From Proteles cristata cristata (Eukaryota > Chordata > Mammalia > Carnivora > Hyaenidae): a stretch of 64,000 nt of DNA. Shown piece after piece: positions 1 to 12,582 of the stretch (positions are counted from its first letter, which is position 1; every line of letters begins with the position of its first letter). Position numbers and translations under genes: made by a program. A model generated the notes under the pieces. That model searched no databases, was not told the origin of the DNA, and saw nothing but the letters and a program-made list of their open reading frames with translations. The stretch is from the NCBI GenBank assembly GCA_017311185.1, contig JAESUZ010003110.1:310001-374000 (forward strand), written 5' to 3'.

Positions 1-249
1 TGTGTGTGTGTGTGTGTACACACAGGATATCAGTTTTTGTCAATGATTTGCAATTATCTTCACTCAGTTTGTCACTTGTGTCTTTACTGTCTTGATGGTA
101 GCTTTTGAGAAAAGAAATTCAGTTTCACGAAATTGCACGTAACAATCTTTTCCGTTATGCTACACATATGTATGTCTTTAGACACACAAGCACTTTATTT
201 TGCTTTTGGCAGGCATGTGTGAGTGTAGTCTCATTTAGAAAATTCTTCC

Positions 250-352
250 GGGGCGCCTGGGTGGCTCAGCCAGTTAAGAGTCCGCCTTTGGCTCAGGTCA
301 TGATCTCACAGTTCGTGGGTTCAAGACCCACATTGGGCTCCATGCTGACAGC
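250..352 (+). mobile_element. CAN-SINE, truncated
   Basis: This has the tRNA-like head GGGGCGCCTGGGTGGCTCAG with A and B boxes, and ends inside the body after GCTGACAGCT. It has no CT-rich region or A tail. Confidence 0.9.
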
Positions 353-439
353 TGGGAATTTTTAGGAGGATTACTAGGATTCTATAAATAACATTTGGGA
401 AAACTGACATTCACATTATGAGTCTTTCTTGTGTCTCTC

Positions 440-775
440 TCTCCACTTCAAATACCCCTTAATTTCTTTCAATATAGTTTTATCATCTTCTCCCTTAGTT
501 TCTTATAAAACTTCAGTTAAATTTACTTCTATTTGTTTCATATTTTTCTATACTGTTATAAATGGCATGTTTTTAAATTTTCTTTTTCTAACTGATACTT
601 GCTGATATAAAAATGCATTGCTTTAGTACATTCTCTTTTGAATCTGGCCAACTTGTTAAATTCTATCAATTCTAAAAATATTTTGTATATTCCTTTGGGC
701 CTCCATATAAACACCCAAGTTATTATAGACAGTAAATTTCATTGCTTACGTCCCAACCCTGACATGATTTTATTT
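440..775 (-). mobile_element. L1 ORF2-derived fragment, minus orientation
   Basis: The T-rich text with ATAAATGGCATGTTTTTAAA and the CTGGCCAACTTGTTAAA-type phrase resembles the reverse complement of mammalian L1 ORF2. It is short and diverged. Confidence 0.45.
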
Positions 776-904
776 TTTGCTATGTTGCAGAACTGGCAGT
801 GAGCATGCCTGACAAGATGCCATTCTCAGCGGGAAATCTTTGAACTTTCAGCTACTATTAAGAATGATGTTTTGGCAGTAACCAATGTCCTTTACTGTGT
901 GAGT

Positions 905-1245
905 GGCTAAATAGACTGTAGTATATCCAGACAATGAACTGCTACTCTGTGCTAAAACTAAATGAGCTACTGAGTCACAAAAAGATATGAAGGAAACTTA
1001 AATGCATATGATGAAGAGAAAGCAAATCTGACCAGGCTTTGTACAATATCATTCCGCCTACATGACATTCCAGAAAAGGCAACATTATGGAGCCAGAACA
1101 AGGTCAGTGGCTGCCACAGGCTCAGGGCAGTGTGGGAGGGAAGGGCGAATAGGGGAATGTATATTTTTAAGGCAGTTTAACTATTTGGTATGACACTGTC
1201 ACAGTGGATATATGTCCTTGTACAATTACCAGTAACATGAGTGAA
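905..1245 (+). mobile_element. Old L1 3'-end fragment
   Basis: This resembles the last few hundred bases of old L1M elements: a GAACTGCTACTCTG region, then ACATGACATTCCAGAAAAGGC and GTCAGTGGCTGCCACAGG. It is degenerate and non-coding. Confidence 0.5.
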
Positions 1246-1718
1246 TCCTTCTAAGATTTTTATGACATAGAGTATTCCAGTCATATTCCTGAAACAGTAT
1301 TGGAAACAGTTGCATTAAAAAAAACGCACTTACCTGTGATGACGGCTAAAACACAGTTTCTCCAGTTATGAGACAGAGGCATACTGTACGGTGATGAACT
1401 CTTTGACAGCAAAGTTATAAAACAGTAAGAAAACTGACTCATTGGCAATTTTATATTACATAGCACTCACCTGATGCCTATGTGAAGACAAGAGATCCAT
1501 GCCTTGCACACGATGTTCTACACAACGAAAACTTAGGCGATGGTGATGGATGGAGGACACAAAAGCAACCGCAGTTTTTGCTGTGGTTATTAGATGTGCA
1601 AAGACACACACACGCACACACAACAGACAGGCTTATTAAGCTAGATGTATGAACAGCTGACTTACTATCATTAAGTGGAAGTGGATCATCATAAAAATCT
1701 TCCCCCTCGTCTTCACAT

Positions 1719-1806
1719 GGAGGTGGAAGAAGAGGGGGTGGAGAAGGGGATGAAGGAGGGGGTGGAGGAGGGGGAGAGGAAGGGATGGAGGAGGGGGAGG
1801 AAGAGT
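1719..1806 (+). repeat. Purine-only GGA/GGGGA tract
   Basis: This is nearly pure G/A on the plus strand with several GGGGG runs. On the minus strand it reads as a Leu/Pro/His repeat (LLHPLLHPLLHPL). It lies within the downstream part of the Tigger relic. Confidence 0.8.
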
Positions 1807-2435
1807 TGGTCTTGGTGCCTCAGGGGTGGCAGAGGCGGACCAGGTGCAGGAGGGGAGAGGGGAGGCAGGCACACTTGATGTAAATTTACACAAACACATC
1901 ATAGTTTCCGACATTTTTGTTTAATTTCTTTTAAAACATTTCTATCAGCACCAATTTCTCTTCCACCATTTGCTTTAGCTTCAGTGCCTATAAGCAATCT
2001 TGATCGGAACCCTTCTGCCAGACTGTGTAACATCAATCCTTTTTCTGGCAGTTTCTTCTACAACTTCTTCCTCACTGTCCGGCACTGGTTCAGAAACACT
2101 CCTCTCCACCAAGTCGTCTTCTGTTGCTTCCTCTGGTCCAGTGTCTATTAGCTCTTAAATGACTCCAGGATGCATTACTTTGAAACCCTTCACATTCACA
2201 CACACATTTTTGTTTGGTCTTTCCATATCCACCACCTCTTTTATGATTCCCTTGAGCGGCTCTGCCTTAAATCCCGTGTCGTGCAACAACACCTACATAC
2301 AGTGTTGTCCAGCCAGGATGTATCGTTTTGGGCTTGATAGCTTTCACGGTTTTCTAAGAACAATGGCATCTTCAATGGTGTAATCCTTCCAGACTGTCAT
2401 AATGCTCTTCCATCGCTGACAATCCTTTCCACAGG

Positions 2436-3783
2436 CTACCATGTGTAATGAGCCCTAAATGTCCTCAGAAACTCCTGATCCAGAGGTTGAATGAGACATT
2501 GTGTTTGCAGGCAAGAAGACCACTTCAGTGCCTCCACTGTTAAAATCCTCAGGCTCTGGGCAGCCAGAGACAGTGTCCGATACTGAAAGGATTTTAAAGG
2601 CAGTCTCTCTCTCACTGGCAAGATATCTCCTGACTGCAGGGACAATGCACTGAAGGAACCAATCTGGAATAAACGTTGAATGTTGTTGTCCAGGCCTCAC
2701 TGTGCAACAAGAAGACTGGCAGCTGCTGTTTATCTTTTCCCTTCAAGGCTCGAGGGTCAGCAGCTTTATAGTTAAGGGCAATCTTGATCACAAACCCAAC
2801 TTCATGTGCACAAAATAGTAAAATTAACGTATCCCTTCCTGCCTTAAATTCTGGTGCTCAGTTCTCTTCCCTACTCATAAATGTCCTTTGTGGCATTTTT
2901 CCCCCAGAGCAGGGCACTTTCATTTGCATTAATAGCCTGTTCAGGCAGATACCTTTTCTCTTCAGCGATTTTCTTGAGAATGTCTGGAAACCCATCTGCT
3001 GCCTCTTGGTTGGATGAAGCTTCTTTTCCAGTTAGCTTAACATTTTTTTCAGTTTATTTAGTTATTTTGAGAGAGAGCAAGCGAGCGAGCTCCCAGGACA
3101 GGGGCAGAGAGAGACAGAGAGAGAGAGTGTGAGCACGCATGAGCAGGGCAGGGTCAGAGAGAGAGGGAGACACAGAATCTGAAACAGGCTCCAGGCTCTC
3201 AGCTAGCTGTCAGCACAGAGCCTGACGCGGAGCTCGAACCCACGAACCACGAGATCATGACTTGAGCCAAAGCTGGACGCTTAACCAACTGAGCCACCCA
3301 GGCACTGCCCCTTTGGCATTTTTTAAGCTAAACCTGTAATATTACCAAATCATCCTTTGCTGTGGCATTAAATTCTTCAGCTTTACATCCTCCACCTTCC
3401 TTTTCAGTTGCATATAATGGCTTCCCCTTTTCTCAGATCATATTAGAACCCATAGGTACGCTTTTCTTAAAGCAGTCCCGCCTCCACATAAAAGCTGCAT
3501 TTTCAGTATGACACAAAAAAGGTATTTCACGAAAAGTGCAATTTGTTGTGCCTCCTGGTGTGGCTGCACAGAGCTTCACAAATTTCCTTTTCTTCTTTAC
3601 ACTGGTCCTCGTGGTAGATGCGTTTATCTTGAAATGGCAGGAAACCACAGCTGCAGACCTCAGTCTATGGTGCCTACCAAGCAATTCAACTTTCCCTTCT
3701 GATGTCACGACTATTCTCGGCTTCTTGGGAGCACTTCCAGCATCGCTAGTGGCGCTTTGTGCGAGTCCCAGGGTGTGATTCAA
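2436..3783 (-). pseudogene. Tigger transposase relic
   Basis: Residual open pieces lie at 3783-3433 (116 codons, HTH region), 2700-2455 and 2645-2436 (DDE region). The catalytic-helix stretch reads LSVSDTVSGCPEPED where active Tiggers have a metal-binding LDNAPGHP. The catalytic Asp pattern is therefore disturbed, besides the frame breaks. It cannot encode an active transposase. Confidence 0.75.
3043..3305 (-). mobile_element. CAN-SINE inside the Tigger relic
   Basis: This is a full-length minus-strand copy; the plus strand ends TGAGCCACCCAGGCA. It interrupts the Tigger transposase relic, so it is younger than that element. Confidence 0.95.
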
Positions 3784-4454
3784 GGTTTACGGTATTGCAT
3801 TAAACATGAAGAAAAATACAGAACCAAGAAAAATCATGTTTTACTGGGATCTGCAATTCACGGGCGACTGCTGGAGAGGTGGTTAGGGTCACGTGGCGTT
3901 TTCAGCAGATCCTGGGCACCCCTGAGCTGCCCAAAACAGCAAGAGGGTGACTATAAAGTCGTTATGGGGGTACAGTATGTACCACAGCTAATTTGATAAG
4001 AATTTAATGCTCATTTTTTTCATTTAACATTTGTCAACTGTGAATGGCGTCAGATATGGTCTCCAACTGCATGCACAGATTTTAATAAATTTTAACTTTT
4101 TATAATAGATTTGTGCATATTTTATGGCAGTAAATGTTAGAACAGGCTAATAGTGACATTTTATGCATTCACATCATACTTTTTCTCCATTTTTTTCTAT
4201 ATTTCTAGGTTATGTATTTCCTCTACAGGTTTTTTTGCAAATCTCCAAAATAATTTCCAATATATTTATTGGGGGAAAATAATCCACGTAAAGCAGAGCT
4301 GGGCAGTTCAAACCCATGCTGTTCAAGGGTCTCGTGCGTGTATGTCATAATACAGAGGCAGCTTTTGCTATATTTATATCCAACAAAATGTCACGAAGAA
4401 AAATCCCTATTGCACAGGGCAGGGGCATAGATGGATGAGACATTCTCCAAAGTG

Positions 4455-4515
4455 GAATGTGTGTACGTATATGTGTATGTATATGTGTATGTATATGTAC
4501 GTGTCTGTGTATATA
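4455..4515 (+). repeat. TATGTG/TGTATA microsatellite
   Basis: Imperfect alternating GTATAT and GTGTAT units occur inside the interval between the Tigger end and an L1 fragment. Confidence 0.8.
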
Positions 4516-4619
4516 CGTTCCTAGAGGGTATATTTTTGGTTTACTTTACATTGAGCATCATAGTACATATAATCTTTTGGGAACTTACTCAACTTTCTGC
4601 AGAAGTTTTGCATACTCAT

Positions 4620-5060
4620 TTAGCTTACTCCTTTTAAGAGCTACCTAGTCACTGGGAATATACTTTATCCATCCCCTTCTTTGTGGGCATCTGGATTGTT
4701 TCCGTGTTTTTGGTTTAACAAATAAAGCTAACAGGAACTGCTGTGATTGCACATATTCTGCCGGTTTCTTCTGCACTCAGGCATGGGCGTGCTGGTAAAG
4801 TATATACATATTTACCTACTGAGCTAATGCCAAACTGTTTCAGAAAATGGCTGTGCCACCACAAAGTTTTAAGTGATACTGCTGATCCAGTCCTCTCACA
4901 TACTTGGTGCTATGAGACCAAGTATTTTTTTTTTTTACCATTTGAACGGGTATAAAATAATGCTCAGACTGTAGCTTTTATATGTAGTTCACAATACATT
5001 CTTATATTTTCAAGGATTCTGGCATCTTTAGTTATATCCTTTCTCTTCCCCAATTTTGGT
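4620..5060 (-). mobile_element. L1M-type 3' fragment, minus orientation
   Basis: The phrases TAATGCCAAACTGTTTCAG and AAATGGCTGTGCCACC belong to the L1 3' region read backwards. It is heavily diverged and has no frame. Confidence 0.55.
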
Positions 5061-5231
5061 TTCCACGTGCCTTCTTTCTTCCAGCACAGAGTTAACACAC
5101 ATTTGTCAGTGTTACATCTCTTTGAGCTCACCTGACATTCAGTACTCGATACTCATTGCTATTCCATGAACCTCTGCTCATAATTTTATTATTCCCTTTG
5201 CCTAGCACCTTTCTTAAAATAAAGATCTGCA

Positions 5232-5461
5232 GGGGCACCTGGGTGACTCAGTCAGTTAAGTGTCCGACTTTAGCTCAGGTCATGACCTCATGGCTTATGA
5301 GTTCGAGCCCTGCGTTGGGCTTTGGGCCAACAGCTCAGAGCCTGGAGCCTGCTTCGGATTCTGTCTCCCTCTCTCTCTGCCCCTCCCCCACTCACACTGT
5401 GTCTCTCTCTCAAAAATAAATAAACATTAAAAAAAATTTTTTTTAAATAAACATTAAAAAA
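5232..5461 (+). mobile_element. CAN-SINE
   Basis: Full length, with head GGGGCACCTGGGTGACTCAG, a CT-rich body and the tail AAAATAAATAAACATTAAA. It has the GACAGCTCAGAG form. Confidence 0.95.
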
Positions 5462-5729
5462 ATAATAAGGAGCTACAGCTATACTTTTCCCTCGAATTGC
5501 TATTTAGATAAAAACTTTCATCTGTAGTGCTTCCATGAGCCTTCAGTTCCAAATGTTCCCTAATTCCAACTTAAAATTTCCTATGATCTGAGTTGTTTGG
5601 AATTATATTAAATTTTTCTAGTTTCCCTGCAGTTATTGATTTATAGCTTAACTGCATTGTTCTCAAATAACACTCTTTGAATGATTTCAATCTTTTAATA
5701 TTTGTTTAAACTACTGAGTGCCTGCAAGG

Positions 5730-8490
5730 AAAGTTTGTTACGGGCAATGTTCTACACAGATTCTAAGAGAAGTTTGTTACAAGAAAATTCATGGCTCTGA
5801 ATGCAAATAAGTGAAGTTGAAAAAGAAACATAACTGAAAATGTAAGCAAGAAAACATACCCAAAGGAATAAAAAGGGAAAAAATAATAAAGGGCAGAGCC
5901 CTTTAGTATAAAATAAAGGACAATAAAATTGCATAGGAAAAAAGATTAATAGTACCAGAAGCTCCTTCTTTAGGAAGAGAATTACAGACAACTTCAGGAA
6001 AATCTATTCAACAAATTAATAATAAAATGCAAGTAAAGAGATATATTTAAATCTGGGGACAAACTATAGTTATCATAAAGAATTAAAAAGTAAAATTCTA
6101 CTGTAAGAAAAACTGTACACAAATATACTCAAATTGAAAGCCTGCAATATAGATTAGGCAAAAGATACTAATGACAAAGTTAGTACTATATGAAATAGAA
6201 AAAATCTGCAGATGCCAATAACATAAAAGAAATTGAAATAGTAATCTAAAATAAAATATCTCTTGAAGAAACTTTTCCCAGATGGTCTTACGGGGGAGTC
6301 TGTTGCATTGAAATAGGTAAGTCTAGGATTTATCCAAAATCAGAAAATCTGTGAAAGATGCCCATTTGCCACGGTAGTACAACCATTAAAAAAAACAAAA
6401 CAAAACTGGCAAGATAATATAGAAAAGTATGGGCCAATTTCACTAACAAAGATAGAAGCAAACTCACTAAATAAAATATCAGCTAACAGAATCCAACTGG
6501 GAGTTTGAAAAGTAACTCTAATAACACTTTTTTATTAGTCTTTATTTTATTTAGAGTTTATTCTATAAGTATAAAGACAGTATATCAGAAAACCTATAAA
6601 TGGATTTTACCAGAGCAACAGAATCAAGAAGAAAACAAATGATTATCTCAGAGAGCATAGGAAAGACATTTGATAAAGTTCGACATGTAATTATCATTTT
6701 TCCCTAAAAAAAAAAAATAGGGACAGAACAGAATTTCCTTAACTTTTGGAAGGCTATGTATTAATGTCCTAGAGCAAACATCATTGTTACTGGAAAAACT
6801 TTAGATGCATTTCTTTTAAGGTCAATAACAAGATAAAAATGCCACTCCCACAGGTACAGTTCAACACAGGATAGAACATCCTGACAACGTAGTAAGAAGT
6901 AAAGGTAAAAACAGTTAAAAGGGAAGAGGCTGATATTATTTGAAGGTGACTGTGCAATCCACATAGAAAACCCAGGATCATCACCATCCCATTGAAAGAC
7001 CTTATAAGAAATCAAGACATAGTAGAAAACTGCAGTAAAAAACAAACGAACTAACAAAAACAGGGACACAGAATCAAAGACCAATGTAACTGAATAAAAA
7101 GCCCAGAAGTAAATCCATCAGCATATGACATTTGGTCTATAGAAGTCATATCACAAGTCAGTGAGATACGATGGATTATTTAGCAAATAGTGAAAGGAAA
7201 TTGGTGCACTCTATGGAAAAAAATAAGGTTGAGGGGCGCCTGGGTGGCTTAGTCGGTTGAGTGTCCGATTTTCGCTTAGGTCATGATCTCATGGTTCGTG
7301 GGTTCGAGCCCCGCGTCGGGCTCTGTGCTGACTGCCAGCTCAGAGCCTGGAGCCTGTTTCAGTCTGTGACTCCCTCTCTCTCTGACCCTCCCCTGCTCAC
7401 GCTGTCTCTCTCTCTCTCTCCTAGAAATAAATAAAATATTAAAATAAAAAAAAAAATAAGGTTGAATCCTTACCTCACTTAGTCTTAATATGTGGTCTCC
7501 AAATTTATTAGAAACCAAAACATGAAAAGCAAAATTGAAGCATAAAGTTAATAAAAGGATATGTAGGAGAGTATCTTCATGATATTGAAGTAGAGACTAT
7601 TTATTATACAATGTTCTCCAAGAACAAACCTTGAAGGGAAGTGACAGACCTTACAATATCAAAATTAAAGGTCTCTGTTTAAAGAAAGTCAACATGTGGA
7701 CAGTAAATGGGGAAGAAATAATTGAAGTGAAAATCACTGAGAAAAAGACAGAAAATTTCATAGAAAAATGGACACCGGATAGGACTAAACAAATTACAAA
7801 AAAAGAAACAATACTGCAATACATATGAAGATGTGCATATTCAGAGAAATGCAAGTTGAATAAGGAAATACTAGTATGTACATGAAATGGCAAAAACTAT
7901 AAATCGTATAAATCCAACGACTGACAAAAGTTACGGAAAATGGTAAAGCTGTACTTCTGGTGGTAACTAAAACTGTTGCAGCCATTATAAGAAAATGTTG
8001 TCAGTCCTTTAAAAAAATTAAATATAGGAATATCCAGTGACCTGGAAATCCTATTCCTGAATACATACTTGAGAGAAAACTCTAAGGAAAGTCACCAAGG
8101 TCCAAATACCATTTATATCAAGTTAAAATACATAAATGTATCATATACACATTAAGAATTAAAAAGGTAGAATGGAGGAATACATATTCAGTATAACAGG
8201 GATTAAGGAGTTGGATATGGTTGCAGAGATAGGGAATGCATTAATACAAAACAAAAAGTGGTTTTGCATTAATCAATGATAATGTGCCATGAATGAACTG
8301 AGGGGTATAATTAATTCAATTCAGTAAATGTGGAAAGTGAAAAGAAAAATATTTTAATAAAAACCTGAGAAAAATCAAATCTCATAAGCCTTTGAATGCA
8401 CACTCTTGAGCTTAATAAAATTATATTACTGTTGATCTTGAGCTAGCAATTTTGGTAGCAGTTCACTACTGCTAAAAGTAAACAAAATAA
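5730..8490 (+). mobile_element. Very degenerate L1 (ORF2 to 3' region)
   Basis: This is A-rich plus-strand text with recognisable ORF2 words, such as AGTATGGGCCAATTTCACTA and AAACTCACTAAATAAAATATC near 6430-6480. An L1-type region near 8030-8100 reads CCTATTCCTGAATACATAC. There is no usable frame. A SINE lies at 7233-7450. The boundaries are approximate. Confidence 0.55.
7233..7450 (+). mobile_element. CAN-SINE, young 'GACTGCCAGCTC' type
   Basis: It is flanked by the direct repeat AAAAAATAAGGTTGA on both sides. It has the diagnostic GGCTTAG, TTCGCTTAGGTCATG, GACTGCCAGCTC and CTCCTAGAAATAAAT variants. It sits in the old L1. Confidence 0.97.
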
Positions 8491-8569
8491 CAATAAAAAT
8501 TTTAGTTTAAAATACCAAAGCAGCCAGCCATTCAAATAGAGTTCTGTGTTTTTCCATGCTCATGAATTT

Positions 8570-11500
8570 GAAGAACGAATATTGTTAAAATGTCTATACT
8601 ACCCAAAGCAATCTGCATATTTCATGCAATCCCTATCAAAATACCAACAGCATTTTTCACAGAACTGGAACAAACAATCCTAAAATTTGTGTGGAACCAG
8701 CAAGACCCTGAATAGCCAAAGCAATCTTGAAAAAGAAAACCAAGTCTGGAGGCATCACAATCCCGGACTTCCAGCTATATTACAAAGCTGTACTCACCAA
8801 GACAGTATGGTATTGGCACAAAAACAGACACATAGAACAATGGAACAGAATAGAAAACCCAGAAATAAAACCACAACTATATGGTCAATTAAACTTTGAC
8901 AAAGCAGGAAAGCATATCCAATGAGAAAAGGACAGTCTCTTCAACAAATGTATTGGAAAAACTGGATAGCCACATGCAAAAGAATGAAACTAGACCACGT
9001 TTCTTACACCATACACAAAAATGAACTCCAAATGGATTCAAGACCAAAATGTGAGACACGAAACCATCAAAATACAAGAGGAGAACACAGGCAGTAACCT
9101 AACACTGGCGATAGCAATTTCTTACTAGACTCATCTCCTGAGGCAAAGAAAACAAAAGCAAAAATAAACTATGGGGACTTCATCAAAATAAAAAGTTTCT
9201 GCACAGGGAAGGAAACAAGCAATTAAAGTAAAAGGTAACCTAGGGAATGGGAGAAGACATTTGCAAACGACATATCTGATAAAAGATTAGTATCCAAAAT
9301 ATATAAAGAACTTATAAAACTCAACACCCAAAAAACAAATAATCCAACTAAAAAAATGAGAAGACATGAACAGACATTTCTCCAAAGACCTACACAAGGC
9401 CAATAAACACATGAGAAGATGCTAAACATCACCCATCATCAGGGAAATGCAAATCAAAACTACAATGAGATATAACCTCACATTTGTCAGAATGGCTAAA
9501 ATCAACAACACAAGAGACAACAGGTGTTGCCACAGATACGGAGAAAAAGGAACATTTGCGCACTGTTGGTGGGAATGCAAGCTGGGACAGCTGCAGTGGA
9601 AAACGGTATGGAGGTTCCTCACAATTTAAAAATAGAACTACCTTAACCAAGAGACACCATTCAAAGAACACTTCCTGAACAGACAGGCCCTGAACAGTCA
9701 AAGAGCCCTCTGTAATACAGCAGAACTCGCAGGGGCAGAGTGTACAACAAGCTTTTAAAATTAACAAGAGATAGAAAGCTAACCAAAATGACAAAATGGA
9801 AGAATTCTCCTCCAAAGAAATTCCAGGAAGAAATGACAGCTAAAGAACTGCTCAAAGCAGATATAAGCAACATAACTGAACAAGAATTTAGAACAATAAT
9901 CATAAAATTAATTACTGGGCTTGAGAAAAGCATGGAAGACATCTGAGAAACTATTGCTACAAACACAATGGAGCTTAAAAATAGTTACGATGAATTAAAA
10001 AATGCTATAAATGAGATACATAATAAAATGGAGGCATCCAATGCACAGACTGAAGAGGCAGAAAGGAGAATAAGTGATTTGAAAGACACATTTAGAGAAA
10101 AAGAGGAGGCTGAGAGAAAGAGAGATAAACTGATCCAGGAACATGAAAGAAGAGTTCGAGCGCTCAGCGATACAAGCAAATGGAACAATCCGTATCATAG
10201 GAATCCCAGAAGAGGAAGAGAGGGGGAAAGACGTTGAAGGAGTCCTTGAACAAATTATAGCAGAGAACTTCCCCAACACTGGGAGGGAAGTAGATGTTGA
10301 AATTCAAGAGGCACAGAGAACTACCCTCAGATGTAACTTGAATCGATCTTCTGCACGACATATCATAGTGAAACTAGTCAAATATAAGGACAAAGAGAGA
10401 ATTTTGAAAGCAGCTAGGGAGAAAGGGCCCTAACATACAAAGGGAAACCTATCAGAGTGGTGACAGACCTATCTACTGAAACTTGGCAGACCAAAAAGGA
10501 ATGGCAGATCTTCAATGAGATGAACAGAAAAAATAGGCAGCCAAGAATCCTCTATCCAGCAAGCCTGTCACTCAGAAATCCATCACAGGAAGAAGCCAGG
10601 AAAACCTCCAGAAACATGGAGGTTAAAGAACACCCTACTAAAGAATGAATGAGCCAATCAGGCAATTAGAGATGAAATTAAAAATATATGGAAACAAATG
10701 AAAACGAAAATACAACAATCCAAACTCTATGGGATGTGGCAAAGACAGTCCTATGAGGAAAGTACATTGCACTCCAGGCCTATTTCAAGGAATTAGAAAA
10801 AGTGCAAGTGCAAAATCTAACAGCTCACCTAAAGGAACTAGAGGGAGAGCAACAAGAGCACCCCAAACCCAGAAGGAGAAGAGAAATAGTAAAAAATCAC
10901 AGCAGAAATAAACAATATAGAAACCAAAGAAACAGTTGAACAGATCAATGAAACCAAGAGTTGGTTTTTTGAAAAAATAAACAAAATTGACAAACCTCTA
11001 CCCAGGCTTCTCAAAAAGAAAAGAGAGAGCACCCAAATAAACAAAATCATGAATGAAAATGGACTGATTACAACCAACCCTTCAGAAATACAAGCAATTA
11101 TCAGAGAATACTATGAAAAATGATATGCCAACAAATTGGACAACTTAGAAGAAACGGACAAATTCCTAAACACACACTCACTACCAAAATTCATATGGGA
11201 AGAGATAGAAAATCTGAACAGACCCATAACTAGTGAAGAAATCAAATCAGTTATCCAAAATCTCCCAACAAACAACAGCCCTGGGTCAGATGGCTTCCCT
11301 GGGGAATTCTACCAGACATTTAAAACAGAATTAATACCCATCCTTCTCAAGCTATTCCAAAAATTAGAAATCGAAGGAAAACTTCGAGACGCATTTTACG
11401 AAGCCAGCATCACTTTGATTCCCAAGCCAGACAGAGATCAAGCAAAAAAAGAGAACTAAAGGCCAATATCCTTGATGAATATAGATGCAAAAGTCCTCAA

Positions 11501-11825
11501 CAAGATCCTTGCAAATCGAACCCAACAGCACATAAAAAGAATTATCCACCAAGATCAAATGGGATTCATTCCTGGGTTACAGGGCTGGTTCAATATTTGC
11601 AAATCAACCAATGTGATACATCACATCAACAAAAGAAAAGATAAAAACCATATGATCCTGTTGATAGATGCAGAAAAAGCATTTGACAAGATACAGCATC
11701 TCTTCTTAATAAAAATAGATCTTGATTCAGCAATCACACTACTTGTTATTTACCCAAAGACTAAAAACACAAACACTAATTCAAAGGGATAAATGTGCTC
11801 CTATGGGTTTTAAAAAAAAATGTTG
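8570..11825 (+). mobile_element. L1 ORF2 3' region, interrupted by another L1 body
   Basis: The interval 8570-9645 matches the end of L1 ORF2: CAATCCCTATCAAAATACC, then [20 protein letters not shown] and [18 protein letters not shown] in frame pieces. It breaks after AAAATAGAACTACC and appears to resume near 11727 with GATTCAGCAATCACACTAC and TATTTACCCAAAG, which is the text expected next in L1. The 2.1 kb between is a different L1 part (9645-11725). A SINE begins at the downstream edge (11825). Confidence 0.65.
9645..11725 (+). mobile_element. L1 body (ORF1 plus part of ORF2) lodged inside another L1
   Basis: ORF1 relics run from about 9740 to 10650. They include a coiled coil (ISDLKDTFREKEEAERKRDK), the RRM-like TIRIIGIPEEEE and the C-terminal domain ending QPRILYPASLSLR. 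The text then jumps straight to mid-ORF2 (AHLKELEGEQQ), so the endonuclease half is missing. RT motifs follow ([44 protein letters not shown]) and stop before the YxDD-type active site. There is no 3' UTR or poly(A) tail. Stops and shifts make it dead. Confidence 0.7.
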
Positions 11826-12048
11826 GGGCACCTGGGTGACTCAGTCAATTAAGCATCCAACTTCAGGTCAGGTCATGATCTCATAGTTCTTGATTTCGAG
11901 CCCCATGTCGGGCTCTGTGCTGACATCTCAGAGCCTGGAGCCTGTTTCAGATTCTGTGACTCCCTCTCTCTCTGCTCCTCCCCCAGTCACACTCTGTCTC
12001 TGTCTCTCAAAAATGAATAAATGCTAAAAAAAATTTTTTAAGAAAAAA
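11825..12048 (+). mobile_element. CAN-SINE
   Basis: Full length and moderately diverged, at the downstream edge of the nested L1. Tail AAAAATGAATAAATGC then A-rich. Confidence 0.95.
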
Positions 12049-12582
12049 GATCCCAATGTAAACTGACTTGCATTCGGAATTACACATTTAATCCCTTAGG
12101 TGTTTGACTGGAATGCTTTCCTTCTTAAGGGACTAGTGGCATGCTGATGAAATTAGATCTCTGGGCCTATAACCCAGAGGAATCTAAACTTGTTTACCGA
12201 CTGAGCTATTACTCAAGAGTCTCTGAGTTGACCAGTTGCCCATCATCCCAGTGATGCCCACCTCATTATCACCTCCTTTTACCTTGCAGGAAGGGATGTG
12301 GTATGCAGTATGATTTGCCAGAATTGAGGCTATGAATATCTTGTACCCATTCATTCATTAAGCAAATACTTAAAGAAGAAAGTGGAGTATTCCCTTCTCT
12401 TTCACGTCACTGAGCTCCATCGAAGCTGATTTTCAGACAGTTCCAGAATACACCACACCCCTTATTCCTTCAAGGTAATAGTTCTCTGTGCCTCCCATAG
12501 GCCCCCTCCCAACTTTCTGGACCAGACAAAATGTTGTGCAATCAAGGCAATCTGCACCAGCCACCTTATTTAAAGGAACCTA
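12049..12582. other. Non-coding stretch, no gene seen
   Basis: Mixed-composition sequence between two SINEs. A weak tRNA-like hairpin near 12160-12178 was noted and rejected. No exon, RNA gene or repeat family could be named. Confidence 0.6.

Larger units (their letters stand above)
1270..4345 (-). mobile_element. Decayed autonomous Tigger (pogo-type) DNA transposon
   Basis: Read on the minus strand, the element starts near 4340 with a terminal repeat (GACCCTTGAACAGCATGGG, then TTTGAACTGC). The subterminal region is shared with the shorter copy at 22.6-23.6 kb. A transposase relic begins at 3783: SAPKKPRIVVTSEGKVELL, then INASTTRTSVKKK and NAAFMWRRDCFKKSVPMGSN, the CENP-B-type HTH of Tigger/TIGD1 proteins. 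Farther on, 2700-2436 holds a broken DDE domain: IVPAVRRYLASE and, in another frame, QTQCLIQPLDQEFLRTFRAHY. Stops, frameshifts and a SINE at 3043-3305 interrupt it. The far end (below about 1600) is uncertain; no second terminal repeat was found there. Confidence 0.8.

Noticed and set aside
12125..12235. tRNA-like text on the minus strand (TAGCTCAGTCGGTAAAC and a 7-nt loop hairpin CTGGG/CCCAG)
   Set aside because: No B box, no acceptor stem and wrong spacing; at best a chance resemblance or a very old tRNA-derived scrap.
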